Of a stretch of DNA of 64,000 nt, positions 8,438 to 18,210 are shown one piece after another. Both the position numbers and the translations under genes were made by a program. Below the pieces are notes generated by a model that had not been told where the DNA came from, made no database searches, and worked only from the letters and a program-made list of their open reading frames with translations. The stretch lies in contig JAAYRK010000052.1 of the NCBI GenBank assembly GCA_012518815.1, positions 47,206 to 111,205 on the forward strand, in the 5' to 3' direction. The stretch's first letter is position 1, and each line of letters opens with the position of its first letter. The stretch comes from Candidatus Epulonipiscium sp. (GTDB lineage: Bacteria > Bacillota > Clostridia > Lachnospirales > Defluviitaleaceae).

Positions 8438-10492
8438 ATGAATCTTTCCGATCCCGTAGACATTCTTAAAGGTGTCGGGGAACAAACTCGTAAAAAGCTT
8501 AATAAATTAGATATTTATAGCATAGAAGATTTATTATATCATTTTCCAAGAGAATATGAAGACAGGTCTAAAATAATAAAAATAAATGAAATTGCTTTTA
8601 ATGAATCTAACACAATAATAGCCAAAATTGCCAGTATTCCACAAAACGAAAAAAAAGGAAGGCTTGTAATTACAAAAGTTAAAATAAAAGATGAAACAGG
8701 GACAATTTTTGCTGTTTGGTATGGACAAGCTTATTTAAAAAAACAATTTAATATAAACGAGAGCTATATATTTACTGGAAAGGTTTTATATAAATATGGC
8801 AAAATTCAAATGGAGTCACCGGAATTTGAGAGATATGATGGAAAAGAAGTTCTTTCTTCAGGTAGGATTATTCCTATTTATCCTGCTACGTATAAATTGT
8901 CTCAAAAAATAATACGTCAATTGATTTATCAAGCAATAAAAGAAACAAAAAATCAATTACTTGAATTTTTGCCTAAATGGATACGGAAAAAATATCAAAT
9001 AGCTGATTACAATTATTCAATTCTTAATATTCATTTTCCTGAGTCTTTGGAGGACTTTTTTGTTTCAAGAGAGCGTTTAGTATTTGAAGAATTATTTATT
9101 TTGCAAACAGGTTTATTAAGAATTAAGAATAAAATCAAAGATAATAAGAGAGCTATAAAATTTAATGACATTGAAGAAGTTAAAGATTTAATAGACAATT
9201 TACCTTTTAAATTGACTAAGGCACAAATAAAGGTATTTGATGAAATTAAAAAGGATATGCTATCTGACAAGTCAATGAATCGTTTAATCCAGGGTGATGT
9301 GGGCTCTGGTAAAACAGTTATAGCTGCATTGGCCCTTTATATTGCTGTAAAAAATAATTATCAAGGGGTTATGATGGCACCAACAGAAGTTTTAGCCAGT
9401 CAGCATTATCAAGGACTAATTTCTTTATTTGAAAAAGAAAATATCAAAATAGGCTTGCTTACTGGTTCTTTAACCAAAAAGAATAAAGAACTTCTTTTAA
9501 AAGAAATAGAAGAAGGAACTATTAATATTGTTATAGGAACCCATGCTCTAATTCAAGAAAAGGTTGTTTTTAAATCTTTAGGCCTAGTTATTACTGATGA
9601 GCAGCATCGCTTTGGAGTAGCACAAAGAAGGCTCTTGTTTGAAAAAGGTTCAAATCCTGATGTTCTTGTAATGACGGCTACACCAATTCCTAGAACCTTA
9701 GCATTAATTTTATATGGTGATTTAGATATTTCAATAATTGATGAACTGCCCCCAGGCAGACAAAAAATAGATACTTATTGTGTCGATTCATCATATAGGG
9801 AAAGAATTTATAAATTCATAAAAAAAGAATTAGATACTGGAAGACAAGCTTATATAATCTGTCCAGCAGTTGAAGAATCAGAAATTGAAGGACTCCAATC
9901 GGTAATTAATTATACTGAACAAATAAAAAATGAATTTAAAGAGTATAGAGTTAGCTTTCTTTATGGAAAAATGAAGGCAAAAGAAAAGCAGAAGATTATG
10001 GAAGACTTTCTTAGCGGCGAAATACAAATATTAGTTTCTACTACGGTTGTTGAAGTTGGAGTAAATGTTCCCAATGCAAGCATTATGCTTATCGAGAATG
10101 CAGAAAGATTTGGTTTATCTCAACTTCATCAACTTAGAGGAAGAGTTGGAAGAAGCATTCATAAATCCTATTGCATTTTAATAACTGATTCGAAAAGTAA
10201 AATAGCAAAAGAAAGAATGAAAGTCATGGAAAAAACTAATGATGGTTTTAAAATATCTGAAACCGATTTACATTTAAGAGGACCAGGAGAATTTTTTGGT
10301 ACCCGTCAACATGGGATTCCTGATTTAAAAATTGCTAATTTATATAAAGATATAGACATTTTAAAAAAAGTTCAAGATGCTTCAAAGGAATTATTAAAAG
10401 CTGACCCCAATTTAGAAGCTGATGATCACCTTTTATTAAAAGAAAAAATAGATAAATTTTTTGAAGAAAAAACAAAAAATATATCCCTATAG
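8438..10492 (+). CDS. recG: ATP-dependent DNA helicase RecG
   Basis: 684 residues, normal length. The N-terminal wedge/OB domain starts with the typical LSDPVDILKGVGEQT segment. Helicase motifs follow: Walker A GDVGSGKT near residue 286, DEQHRFG near 387, TATPIPRTLA, and the RGRVGR motif VI late in the protein. RecG remodels stalled forks and Holliday junctions during repair. The ribosome binding site is AAAGGGG. It follows the fakA-like gene at a short distance but beyond a terminator, so it is at least partly independent. Confidence 0.97.
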   Translation: MNLSDPVDILKGVGEQTRKKLNKLDIYSIEDLLYHFPREYEDRSKIIKINEIAFNESNTIIAKIASIPQNEKKGRLVITKVKIKDETGTIFAVWYGQAYLKKQFNINESYIFTGKVLYKYGKIQMESPEFERYDGKEVLSSGRIIPIYPATYKLSQKIIRQLIYQAIKETKNQLLEFLPKWIRKKYQIADYNYSILNIHFPESLEDFFVSRERLVFEELFILQTGLLRIKNKIKDNKRAIKFNDIEEVKDLIDNLPFKLTKAQIKVFDEIKKDMLSDKSMNRLIQGDVGSGKTVIAALALYIAVKNNYQGVMMAPTEVLASQHYQGLISLFEKENIKIGLLTGSLTKKNKELLLKEIEEGTINIVIGTHALIQEKVVFKSLGLVITDEQHRFGVAQRRLLFEKGSNPDVLVMTATPIPRTLALILYGDLDISIIDELPPGRQKIDTYCVDSSYRERIYKFIKKELDTGRQAYIICPAVEESEIEGLQSVINYTEQIKNEFKEYRVSFLYGKMKAKEKQKIMEDFLSGEIQILVSTTVVEVGVNVPNASIMLIENAERFGLSQLHQLRGRVGRSIHKSYCILITDSKSKIAKERMKVMEKTNDGFKISETDLHLRGPGEFFGTRQHGIPDLKIANLYKDIDILKKVQDASKELLKADPNLEADDHLLLKEKIDKFFEEKTKNISL

Positions 10493-10510
10493 AACTAACA
10501 TAAATTACCA

Positions 10511-10539
10511 TTATATTCGACAAAAAATTGCACATAATA
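10511..10539 (+). promoter_or_regulatory. Candidate sigma-G/F promoter of the SASP gene
   Basis: CATAATA at 10533-10539 matches the forespore -10 consensus CATWHTA. A weaker -35, TTATA, lies 17 bases upstream at 10511-10515. The predicted start would leave a leader of about 50 bases. SASP genes are normally forespore genes, which makes the match meaningful, but the -35 is poor. Confidence 0.45.
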
Positions 10540-10596
10540 TGAATGTACCTTAAATAAGGTATTAATAAAGGGTGAAATTCTAAAGGAGGTAATATT

Positions 10597-10809
10597 ATGG
10601 CAAGTAGAAACCGTAAAGCAGTTCCTGAAGCTAGAGCAGCCCTTGACAAATTTAAGTATGAAGTAGCAAACGAAATTGGAGTACCTTTAAAGCAAGGATA
10701 TAATGGAGACTTAACTTCTGCTCAAAATGGTTCTGTTGGCGGATACATGGTTAAAAAAATGATTGAGCAACAAGAACGTCAAATGGCAGGAAATGCACCT
10801 CTTCAATAA
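10597..10809 (+). CDS. Alpha/beta-type small acid-soluble spore protein
   Basis: 70 residues with the two SASP signatures: KFKYEVANEIGVPL, which contains the GPR protease cleavage region (EIGV), and the C-terminal NGDLTSAQNGSVGGYMVKKMIE segment. These proteins saturate DNA in the dormant spore, protect it from UV and heat, and are degraded on germination. A strong AAAGGAGG site lies 8 bases before the start. It is a single-gene unit with its own promoter and terminator. Confidence 0.96.
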   Translation: MASRNRKAVPEARAALDKFKYEVANEIGVPLKQGYNGDLTSAQNGSVGGYMVKKMIEQQERQMAGNAPLQ

Positions 10810-10819
10810 ATAAAAGAAT

Positions 10820-10855
10820 AAAAAAGGAATGGCAATAATGTCATTCCTTTTTTTA
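10820..10855 (+). terminator. Terminator after the SASP gene
   Basis: AAAAAAGGAATGGC pairs with GTCATTCCTTTTTT (one G-T pair) around AATAAT, followed by more T residues. It is strong and can act on both strands. Confidence 0.9.
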
Positions 10856-10862
10856 TAATAGA

Positions 10863-10894
10863 TAATTACATCGATAAAAATATCGATGTAATTA
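10863..10894. repeat. Perfect 14-bp inverted repeat with AAAA loop
   Basis: TAATTACATCGATA and its exact reverse complement flank AAAA. No T-run follows, so it is not a standard terminator. It sits just after the SASP terminator and 155 bases before rsmD. It could be a protein-binding site or a transcript-end structure; the sequence does not decide. Confidence 0.8.
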
Positions 10895-11048
10895 GGGAGA
10901 GGAAACAGAAAGATTATTTGAGGATTCGTTATTATTATGAACATTATAATTGACTTTTATTCAGTTTATTATTAAATTATAGTTATGAAGTAATTTTTCT
11001 TATTTTGATATAAATTGAATTTTTTATGTTTATATTGGAGGAATATGA

Positions 11049-11609
11049 TTGAGAGTAATAGCCGGAACTGCTAAAGGACATAAGCTTAAAGCTCCAAAAG
11101 GAATGGATACCCGGCCTACCACGGACAAGATAAAAGAAACACTTTTTAATATGATTAGTCAAGATATTTATGATTCTAACTTTTTAGATTTATATAGTGG
11201 TACAGGAGCCATTGGGATAGAAGCATTGAGTAGAGGAGCAAAAAAGGCTGTATTTATTGATAAATCCCATATTTGTAAAATGATTATTGAAGATAATTTA
11301 ATTCATACAAAATTAAAAGATAAAGGGATAATATATCAGATAGATGTTAGCAAAGGATTAGATATATTAAAAGAAAAAGACGAAAAATTCGATATAATTT
11401 TTATGGATCCTCCTTATTGGGATAATAACATAGAAAAAATATTAGAAAAAATTGTAAGACTAAATCTTATTTCTCCTATAGGATATATTATTGTTGAGCA
11501 TTCTTCAGAAAAAGATATACAAAATCTTTATAGATTGCAAATATGGAAAGAAAAAGTTTTCAAGACGACAAGGATGACTTTCCTAAAAATACTGGAGGAA
11601 TCATTATGA
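11049..11609 (+). CDS. rsmD: 16S rRNA (guanine966-N2)-methyltransferase RsmD
   Basis: 186 residues of the class I SAM methyltransferase fold. Visible parts are the N-terminal [34 protein letters not shown] (SAM motif I) and the catalytic DPPY near residue 120. It methylates G966 of 16S rRNA. The start codon is TTG, supported by GGAGG 7 bases upstream and by the conserved RVIAG start. The stop overlaps the coaD start (ATGA), so the two genes are translationally coupled, the usual rsmD-coaD order. Confidence 0.96.
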   Translation: MRVIAGTAKGHKLKAPKGMDTRPTTDKIKETLFNMISQDIYDSNFLDLYSGTGAIGIEALSRGAKKAVFIDKSHICKMIIEDNLIHTKLKDKGIIYQIDVSKGLDILKEKDEKFDIIFMDPPYWDNNIEKILEKIVRLNLISPIGYIIVEHSSEKDIQNLYRLQIWKEKVFKTTRMTFLKILEESL

Positions 11610-12085
11610 AAATAGCAATTTATCCTGGTAGCTTTGATCCAGTTACTAATGGACATATTGATATTATTTTTAGAGCTTCTGCTATGGTAGACAAGTTAAT
11701 TATTGGTGTTTTATCCAATGTAAAAAAACAGCCCTTGTTAACTGTAGAAGAGCGTATTGCTCTTTTAGAAGCTACTACTCATAAATATTTAAAAAATGTT
11801 GAGGTAGAAGCCTTTTCGGGTTTATTAGTAGATTTTGCTGCAAAGAAAAATGCTTCAATTATTGTAAGAGGTTTACGGGCAATGTCTGATTTTGAATATG
11901 AGCTTCAAATGGCTCAAACTAATCGAAACTTAAACAAAAATATTGAAACCATTTTTCTAGCTACAAACGTTCATTATTCTTTTTTAAGTTCTAGTGTTGT
12001 AAAAGAAATTGCAATGTTTGGCGGAGATATTAATTCATTAGTACCGCCTGTAGTTGAGGAATATCTTAAGACAAAATTTATGTGA
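11606..12085 (+). CDS. coaD: Pantetheine-phosphate adenylyltransferase
   Basis: 159 residues from the ATG at 11606. That start is preferred over an upstream in-frame ATG because TGGAGGA lies 7 bases before it and the family begins [12 protein letters not shown]. The nucleotidyltransferase TNGH motif is at about residues 15-18, and [13 protein letters not shown] and SSSVVKE follow. CoaD adenylates 4'-phosphopantetheine in coenzyme A synthesis. Its 4-base overlap with rsmD suggests coupled translation. Confidence 0.97.
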   Translation: MKIAIYPGSFDPVTNGHIDIIFRASAMVDKLIIGVLSNVKKQPLLTVEERIALLEATTHKYLKNVEVEAFSGLLVDFAAKKNASIIVRGLRAMSDFEYELQMAQTNRNLNKNIETIFLATNVHYSFLSSSVVKEIAMFGGDINSLVPPVVEEYLKTKFM

Positions 12086-12096
12086 GGTGGGATAGT

Positions 12097-12606
12097 ATGG
12101 ATAGTATTTTACAATTGTTAGAAGCTATTGAAGATATTTTAGACTCCAGCAACGCAGTACCTTTTACAGGAAAGGTAATGGTTGACAAGGAAGAGTTATA
12201 TGAGCTTATTACAGATATCCGTCTAAAATTGCCTAATGAAATCAAGCAGTCTAAATGGGTTATTGAAGAAAGAAATAAAATACTTATTGATGCTCAAAAA
12301 GAAGCTGAAAATACAATAAAAGAAGCAGATGCTAAATTAGCTAAATTGGTTGATGAGCATGAAATTACAAAAAGGGCATATGAACAAGCTGAAGAAATTA
12401 TTGAAAGTGCAAAGCAAAATGCAAGGGAAATGCGTTTAGGAGCTTTAGACTATGCTGATGAAGTATTATTAGCAGTAGAAAATAACTTAAAACAAGCTTT
12501 AGAAGCTATACATAATCGCAATATGGAATTAGAAGATAGTTTAGGAAATGTAATTAGTACTATTTATTCAAACCGTCAAGAGTTAAAAGGAAATACACAA
12601 AAGTAA
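12097..12606 (+). CDS. Coiled-coil protein of unknown function linked to coaD
   Basis: 169 residues from the ATG at 12097, which has GAGGTGGG 5 bases upstream. The in-frame GTG at 12082 overlaps coaD and has no such site. The protein starts MDSILQLLEAIEDILDSSNAVPFTGKV, with a V-D-K-E-E-L-Y-E-L segment. It then forms a long charged helix rich in Glu, Lys and Ala (about 60-150), resembling ATP synthase stator or DivIVA-like coiled coils. No enzyme motif or membrane segment is seen. Similar genes follow coaD in many Clostridia, sometimes labelled ATPase; no function can be assigned from sequence. Confidence 0.8.
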   Translation: MDSILQLLEAIEDILDSSNAVPFTGKVMVDKEELYELITDIRLKLPNEIKQSKWVIEERNKILIDAQKEAENTIKEADAKLAKLVDEHEITKRAYEQAEEIIESAKQNAREMRLGALDYADEVLLAVENNLKQALEAIHNRNMELEDSLGNVISTIYSNRQELKGNTQK

Positions 12607-12614
12607 TTTTATAT

Positions 12615-13811
12615 TTAGTTTTTATTACTTTGAAAGATATTAATATTAATTATTATAAAAAGAATACAGATAGAAGCACAAAAATAAGGTCCTATTTTAA
12701 ACCACAGATTATTTGTAAAGGAATCTGAGACAGTTTTAAAAACAGATTGACTATAACTAGTTATTTTTACAAATTGAGGGTACAATAATATCGAATAAAT
12801 AAATGCAATTAATCCTTGTATTAGTTTTGAATAGCTATAAACTAAAATGTTAATATCTGAAGAACTAATGACAGTTATTGTTTGCATAAGCACAGATATT
12901 CCACCAAAAGCAATTAAAAAGCTTACTAAGGCAAGTTCTTGGCAAATGGTAGATGAATTTAGGCTAATCCTACTAATACCATTAGTAATTTCAATTATTC
13001 CTAGAACTAAAGAGGAGATTAAATTAGGATTTAAGCCTATAGTATTAAAAAAGGGTTTTAGCAATTTAGTTGATAAATTTAATAGAGAAGATAATTCAAG
13101 AAGTTGTGATATTACAGAAAAAACTATTACAAACCCACCTATTTGAACAATAGTCTCCATAGAATTTAAAATACTTTCTTTAAGGATTAATCCAATTTTT
13201 TTTGAATTAGTTTTTTGTATGATTAATAGTTGATTTAGGGATTTCTTTATAATATTTTTGTATTTTTTTCTCTTGATTGATTTTTCTCTTTTGTAGAAAC
13301 TAAAGAGTATGCCTACAGTTAATGAAGAAAGATAATGAACAATTAATAAAAAAACACCTATTTCGGGTTTAGAAAGCATACCGGCAGATACGGCCCCCAA
13401 AATAAATAAGGGGCCGCTATTATTTGTAAAGGAAACAAGACGTTGGGCTTCAATTTGACTAATTTTGCCCTTAGACCGTAAATCTGAGCTTATTTTAGCA
13501 CCCATAGGATATCCAGATATAAGGCCCATAATCCAAGGGAAGGCACCTTCGCCAGGCACATTAAAGATTGGTCCCATAACAGGTTCAAAAATAATACCTA
13601 TAAAATGAACTACTCCTAATTCTATTAATAAATAAGTAGCTACCATAAAAGGAAACAAAGAAGGGAATAGCGTATTAAACCATAATTGAATTCCTTTTTT
13701 AGAAGAAGTAAGGACTTCTTGAGGGAAGATTAGTATTCCTGCTGTAACTAAAATGATAATTAATATAGTAATAAGTTTAGATGATGATATAAAATGCTTA
13801 TTCTTCATCAT
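12615..13811 (-). CDS. ylbJ: Sporulation integral membrane protein YlbJ
   Basis: About 398 residues with 8-10 hydrophobic helices and nucleoside-recognition (Gate) domain features: WFNTLFPSLFPFMV, GLISGYPMGAK, FTNNSGPLFILG. YlbJ is a mother-cell membrane protein needed for full spore resistance in Bacillus. The ATG at 13811 or the next one at 13808 is used. GAGGG lies 2 or 5 bases upstream, so 13808 has better spacing. A TTG at 13820 is less likely. It is downstream of tmcAL on the same strand with a 59-base gap. The rsmD-coaD-ylbJ-tmcAL grouping mirrors the ylb region of B. subtilis. Confidence 0.93.
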   Translation of the reverse strand: MMKNKHFISSSKLITILIIILVTAGILIFPQEVLTSSKKGIQLWFNTLFPSLFPFMVATYLLIELGVVHFIGIIFEPVMGPIFNVPGEGAFPWIMGLISGYPMGAKISSDLRSKGKISQIEAQRLVSFTNNSGPLFILGAVSAGMLSKPEIGVFLLIVHYLSSLTVGILFSFYKREKSIKRKKYKNIIKKSLNQLLIIQKTNSKKIGLILKESILNSMETIVQIGGFVIVFSVISQLLELSSLLNLSTKLLKPFFNTIGLNPNLISSLVLGIIEITNGISRISLNSSTICQELALVSFLIAFGGISVLMQTITVISSSDINILVYSYSKLIQGLIAFIYSILLYPQFVKITSYSQSVFKTVSDSFTNNLWFKIGPYFCASICILFIIININIFQSNKN

Positions 13812-13879
13812 ATCCCTCAATTTAAATTATCTTTTATCCTTATATAAATATGTTTTATAAATAGATATTAATACATTGT

Positions 13880-15139
13880 TTATTTATTAATAATTATTAA
13901 AGGAGATGAGAATTCTAAGCCTCCTATTCTTTGAGAAACTTTTGGATAATGTAGGCTGTAAATATCTGTAGCATATATTTCTTTTTCAAGCATTTTTTTA
14001 GGAAGTCCTTGTAAATTCACATATGACTTTTTTATGTTGGATATTATTGGGAGATTAGAATTAAGTTTTAATTTTTTTAATAAGGGGGATGCAGTTTTTC
14101 TAAAGCCAAGAATTCTTATATATTGAGGTCCTCCGTTATTATGAAAGTCCCAAAAATCTTTAGAATATATTTGTAAAAGCATATTCAATAGTGCTCTTTG
14201 AATTTTTGTTAAAGTATATCTTTTAGTTTTAATTGATTTAGTTAAATCATTAATATAAAAATGATTCATTCCTGATTTTATTATTCTATTTTCTAAGCCC
14301 TCATCAATCTCCATTATCTTACTTATTGTTTCTGGGGGCATAGTTTTAAGTAGATATTGCAATTCAAAGGAAAAATCATTGTAATAAACTGGGGCTTTGC
14401 CTAAGTTTATGGATTCAAGAAATAAATCGGCACATTTTTTGGGCATTGTTTTATATAAAATGCTATAGTCATTATTTTTAAGGGAATTTCTTATTCCTGT
14501 TGCTGAAGCAAAAATAGAATCAAGCTGGGTAGAGTTGTATGAAGCCCCTTGCCTTTTAATTGTAAAAACTTCAATAGGACTTTTTAATAGCTTTAGAGCC
14601 TTTAAATATTCAATGGCCAAAATATTATTAGAAGAAGAAAGGATTTTATTTAATTCTTCTTTTGGAATATTAATTTTTTTATCTATAAACTCACTTATTA
14701 AGGCTTTATTTCTTGCAAGAGGGAAAGCAAGACCCTTAGATACATATGCTTTTAGTTTCATTTTATAATGGTCGGATTCAAAGAATAAAAAATCAGCTAT
14801 TTGTGATAATAAATCTATAGAGCCTAATTCACTGCCAAAGGATATGCAGTCAGTGATATTTGAATGATGTAGTATAGATATGGCTCCAAAGGCAAAAAAT
14901 TCGGCACTGGACGTAGCGTATACTACAGGTAATTCAAGAACCAAATCAGCTCCTGCTTCTAAAGCCATTTTGGTTCTTGTCCATTTATCAACTATAGCAG
15001 GTTCGCCCCTTTGGACATAATTGCCGCTCATTACCACAACAGTAAAATCAGAATTCGTTATTTTTTTTGATTCTTCTAAATGATAAAGATGACCGTTATG
15101 AAAAGGATTATACTCTGTAATCAGGCCTAATACTCTCAT
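13880..15139 (-). CDS. tmcAL: tRNA(Met) cytidine acetate ligase TmcAL (YlbM)
   Basis: About 419 residues. The N-terminal nucleotidyltransferase fold shows GLITEYNPFHNGH (HxGH-type), VVMSGNYVQRGEPA and the LVLELP segment. TmcAL uses acetate and ATP to form N4-acetylcytidine at the wobble base of elongator tRNA-Met. The second ATG (15139) is chosen because AGGAGA lies 6 bases before it; the first ATG (15145) directly abuts that site. A promoter lies at 15169-15197. Confidence 0.94.
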   Translation of the reverse strand: MRVLGLITEYNPFHNGHLYHLEESKKITNSDFTVVVMSGNYVQRGEPAIVDKWTRTKMALEAGADLVLELPVVYATSSAEFFAFGAISILHHSNITDCISFGSELGSIDLLSQIADFLFFESDHYKMKLKAYVSKGLAFPLARNKALISEFIDKKINIPKEELNKILSSSNNILAIEYLKALKLLKSPIEVFTIKRQGASYNSTQLDSIFASATGIRNSLKNNDYSILYKTMPKKCADLFLESINLGKAPVYYNDFSFELQYLLKTMPPETISKIMEIDEGLENRIIKSGMNHFYINDLTKSIKTKRYTLTKIQRALLNMLLQIYSKDFWDFHNNGGPQYIRILGFRKTASPLLKKLKLNSNLPIISNIKKSYVNLQGLPKKMLEKEIYATDIYSLHYPKVSQRIGGLEFSSPLIIINK

Positions 15140-15168
15140 ATTCATTCTCCTATAAAATTTATATTTAT

Positions 15169-15197
15169 ATTATTCTATTTTAACAATTTTGTGTCAA
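15169..15197 (-). promoter_or_regulatory. Promoter of tmcAL-ylbJ
   Basis: On the minus strand TTGACA (15192-15197) lies 17 bases before AATAAT (15169-15174), about 25 bases upstream of the tmcAL start. The -35 is perfect and the -10 has one mismatch. Confidence 0.6.
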
Positions 15198-15245
15198 TAA
15201 TGCTGTCGAAAAACTAAAAAAAAAGATAAACTTTCTTTAAGACTA

Positions 15246-15274
15246 TTGTATACAATAAGCAATTTGTTTATAAT
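15246..15274 (+). promoter_or_regulatory. Promoter of pta
   Basis: TTGTAT (15246-15251) and a perfect TATAAT (15269-15274) are 17 bases apart. The -35 box is part of the palindrome ATTGTATACAAT (15245-15256), which could be a regulator site. Confidence 0.7.
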
Positions 15275-15307
15275 AAGTAAAGGAATATTATTGAGAGGAG
15301 TATTATT

Positions 15308-16306
15308 GTGGATTTTTTACAAACTATCAAGCAAAAAGCAAAAGCTGACAAAAAAACAATTGTATTACCCGAATCACAAGATTTAAGGGTTTTAAAAGCA
15401 ACTGAAAAGATTATTAAAGAAGATTTAGCAAAGGTTATTTTAATTGGTAATGAAAAAGAAATATTAGAAAAAGCAGAGGGATTAAATATTTCTGGAGCTG
15501 AAATTATAGATCCAGGCTCATATGCCCAAATGAATGATTTTATAGATGCATTAGTTGAATTAAGAAAAAATAAAGGGATGACAAAAGAAAAGGCTACAGA
15601 ATTACTACAAGATCCTTTATATTTTGGTGTCATGATGGTAAAAAAAGGAATCGCCCATGGTATGGTAGCTGGAGCTGTTAATTCTACAGCTGATGTACTT
15701 AGACCTTCTCTTCAAATTTTAAAAACTGCTCCTAATACAAAATTAGTTTCTTCATTTTTCGTAATGGTTGTACCTGATTGTGAATATGGAGAAAAAGGAG
15801 TATTTATTTTTTCTGATGCAGGTTTAGTACCAAATCCTAATTCTGAGGAGTTAGCTGCTATTGCTGTAAGCTCAGCAAAATCTTTCAAACATTTAGTAGG
15901 GGCGGAGCCAATTGTTGGAATGCTTTCATTTTCAACTAAAGGAAGTGCTTGTCACCCTGATGTAGATAAGGTTATTGAAGCAACAAAAATGGCAAAAGAG
16001 CTTGCTCCAGAGTTAAAAATAGATGGAGAATTCCAATTGGATGCTGCAATTGTTCCAAGTGTAGGGGCTAGCAAAGCACCAGATAGTGAAATTGCTGGAA
16101 AAGCAAATGTATTAATTTTCCCTGATTTAGATGCTGGTAATATTGGTTATAAATTAACTCAAAGAATAGCAAAAGCTGAAGCTTATGGTCCTATTACCCA
16201 AGGAATTGCAAAACCAGTTAATGATTTATCTAGAGGATGTACTGATGAAGATATTGTTGGTGTTGTAGCAATTACATGTGTACAAGCACAAATAAATGGC
16301 AAATAA
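15308..16306 (+). CDS. pta: Phosphate acetyltransferase
   Basis: 332 residues, the short form without the N-terminal regulatory domain. Visible motifs are IVLPESQDLRVLKAT at the start, GMVAGAVNSTADVLRPSLQ in the middle, SKAPDSEIAGKANVLIFPDLDAGN and SRGCTDEDIVG near the end. It converts acetyl-CoA and phosphate to acetyl phosphate and CoA. The start is GTG with GAGAGGAG 7 bases upstream. The acetate kinase gene follows after 114 bases, so this is the pathway by which fermenting Clostridia gain ATP from acetyl-CoA. Confidence 0.97.
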   Translation: MDFLQTIKQKAKADKKTIVLPESQDLRVLKATEKIIKEDLAKVILIGNEKEILEKAEGLNISGAEIIDPGSYAQMNDFIDALVELRKNKGMTKEKATELLQDPLYFGVMMVKKGIAHGMVAGAVNSTADVLRPSLQILKTAPNTKLVSSFFVMVVPDCEYGEKGVFIFSDAGLVPNPNSEELAAIAVSSAKSFKHLVGAEPIVGMLSFSTKGSACHPDVDKVIEATKMAKELAPELKIDGEFQLDAAIVPSVGASKAPDSEIAGKANVLIFPDLDAGNIGYKLTQRIAKAEAYGPITQGIAKPVNDLSRGCTDEDIVGVVAITCVQAQINGK

Positions 16307-16420
16307 TAATTTATAAATTATAAGCACAACATATTTCTATTAATTTAGTTTTAGTTCGTTAAGCAAATTATTACTAAAAAATATTTAAAAATCAAATATA
16401 TTATACGGGGAGACGATAAT

Positions 16421-17617
16421 ATGAATATTCTAGTAATTAATTGCGGCAGTTCTTCTTTGAAATATCAATTAATAAATATGAAAGAAGAAAAGGTATATGC
16501 TAAAGGAATATGTGACAGAATTGGAATTAACGGTTCTGTACTTAAACATACTCCTAATGGTAATGATACTGTTGTTAAAGAAGTATCTATGGTTAATCAT
16601 AAAGATGCCGTAAGAGAAGTTTTATCTGCATTAACTCACGAAGAATACGGAGTTATTCAAAGTATGGAAGAAATAGCTGCTGTAGGTCACAGAGTTGTTC
16701 ACGGGGGAGAAAAATTTAGTGGCTCAGTTATAATAGATGATGAGGTTATTAAAGCTATTGAAGAATGTAGTGATTTAGCTCCTTTACACAACCCACCAAA
16801 CTTAATTGGAATTGAAGCATGTAGAAATTTAATGCCCAACACTCCTATGGTAGCAGTATTTGATACTGCATTCCATCAAACTATGCCAAGCAGGGCATAT
16901 TTATATGCTATTCCTTATGAATTATATGAAGAACATAAAATCCGTAGATATGGTTTCCACGGAACTTCTCATAAATATGTAGCATATAGGGCTGCAGAAT
17001 TATTAAATAAGCCAATTGAAGAATTAAAAATAGTAACTTGCCACCTAGGTAATGGAGCAAGTATATGTGCAGTGAAAGGTGGAAAGTCAATCGATACTAG
17101 TATGGGATTTACCCCCCTTGCAGGTTTGGTAATGGGAACACGCTGTGGAGATATTGACCCTGCTATTGTTGGTTTTTTAATGGATAAAGAACATATATCC
17201 TCAGAAGAAGTAGACAATATTTTAAATAAAAAATCAGGTATACTTGGTTTGTCTGGGGTATCTAGTGACTTTAGAGATATTGAAGATGCAATAGCAAAAG
17301 GAAATAAAAGAGCAGAAATGGCTATGGATGTATTTGTTTATACTGTGGCAAAATACATAGGTTCATATGCAGCTGCAATGAATGGCCTTGATGCAATTGT
17401 CTTTACAGCAGGCTTAGGTGAAAATAATAGTGAAGTAAGAAGAGATGTTTGTAAATATCTTGACTTTTTAGGCGTAAGTATAGATGAAGAAAGAAACAAA
17501 TGCAGGGGAATAGAAAGGGATTTTACTGCCCAAGGAGCAAGAGTGCACACTTTAGTTATCCCTACCAATGAAGAATTGATGATTGCAAGGGAAACAAGAA
17601 ATTTCTTAACAAAATAA
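16421..17617 (+). CDS. ackA: Acetate kinase
   Basis: 398 residues of the ASKHA fold: [16 protein letters not shown] at the N-terminus, [18 protein letters not shown], the [12 protein letters not shown] signature and the FTAGLGENN adenosine-binding segment. It makes ATP and acetate from acetyl phosphate. The site GGGGAGA precedes the start. The 114-base gap from pta holds no clear terminator, so the pair is likely co-transcribed. Confidence 0.98.
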   Translation: MNILVINCGSSSLKYQLINMKEEKVYAKGICDRIGINGSVLKHTPNGNDTVVKEVSMVNHKDAVREVLSALTHEEYGVIQSMEEIAAVGHRVVHGGEKFSGSVIIDDEVIKAIEECSDLAPLHNPPNLIGIEACRNLMPNTPMVAVFDTAFHQTMPSRAYLYAIPYELYEEHKIRRYGFHGTSHKYVAYRAAELLNKPIEELKIVTCHLGNGASICAVKGGKSIDTSMGFTPLAGLVMGTRCGDIDPAIVGFLMDKEHISSEEVDNILNKKSGILGLSGVSSDFRDIEDAIAKGNKRAEMAMDVFVYTVAKYIGSYAAAMNGLDAIVFTAGLGENNSEVRRDVCKYLDFLGVSIDEERNKCRGIERDFTAQGARVHTLVIPTNEELMIARETRNFLTK

Positions 17618-17621
17618 TTTA

Positions 17622-17650
17622 TTGACAAATAATAAGCCTGTATGTATAAT
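17622..17650 (+). promoter_or_regulatory. Consensus sigma-A promoter of yceD-rpmF
   Basis: Perfect TTGACA (17622-17627), a 17-base spacer and perfect TATAAT (17645-17650). The start of the DUF177 gene lies 30 bases downstream. It is the best-matching promoter in the window. Confidence 0.92.
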
Positions 17651-17679
17651 ATCAAGAGTGAACCTGTAGAGGTGATAAA

Positions 17680-18189
17680 ATGATACTAAATGTATCTAAA
17701 ATTATTAATGTTCCTGGTGCCTCGATGGAATTGTCTTTTAATAAAAAGATTGATTTTATTGAGTTAGGAAAAGATAAGATTAGCTTAATTGAGCCAGTTG
17801 AATTTGTTGGTGAAATAAGTTGCACTGATGGAAAAGAACTTTTCCTCACTGGCAAACTTTCAACTGTTTTGGAATTGCCTTGTAACCGCTGTTTAGTAGC
17901 AGTGACAACGCCTATTTCCATAACTATAAATCAAAGATTTACACCTGATAGAACAGACAACTATAATGAAGATACTAATCTTATTGAAGGAACTGAGATA
18001 GATTTAAAGCCTGTTTTTATTAAAGAAATAATATTAAACATTCCTATGAAAACATTATGCAACGCTCATTGTAAAGGCCTGTGTTCAGTATGTGGACAAA
18101 ATCTTAATAAAGAAATATGTGATTGTAATGAAGAACTACTTGATGAGCGCTTTGCTATATTAAAAACATTATTTAACGGGTCTAAGTAG
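17680..18189 (+). CDS. yceD: DUF177 (YceD) family protein, 23S rRNA accumulation factor
   Basis: 169 residues. The family cysteines are visible as LPCNRCL near residue 70 and CKGLCSVCGQNLN near 128-140, the latter typical of Gram-positive members and probably zinc-binding. YceD is needed for normal 23S rRNA levels, and the gene nearly always precedes rpmF, as it does here 21 bases downstream. GAGGTG lies 8 bases before the start. Confidence 0.93.
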   Translation: MILNVSKIINVPGASMELSFNKKIDFIELGKDKISLIEPVEFVGEISCTDGKELFLTGKLSTVLELPCNRCLVAVTTPISITINQRFTPDRTDNYNEDTNLIEGTEIDLKPVFIKEIILNIPMKTLCNAHCKGLCSVCGQNLNKEICDCNEELLDERFAILKTLFNGSK

Positions 18190-18210
18190 TAAACCTAAGG
18201 AGGTGTAGAA

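Noticed and set aside
10863..10894. Second SASP terminator
   Set aside because: The hairpin is followed by GGGAGAGG, not a T-run, and a complete terminator already lies upstream.
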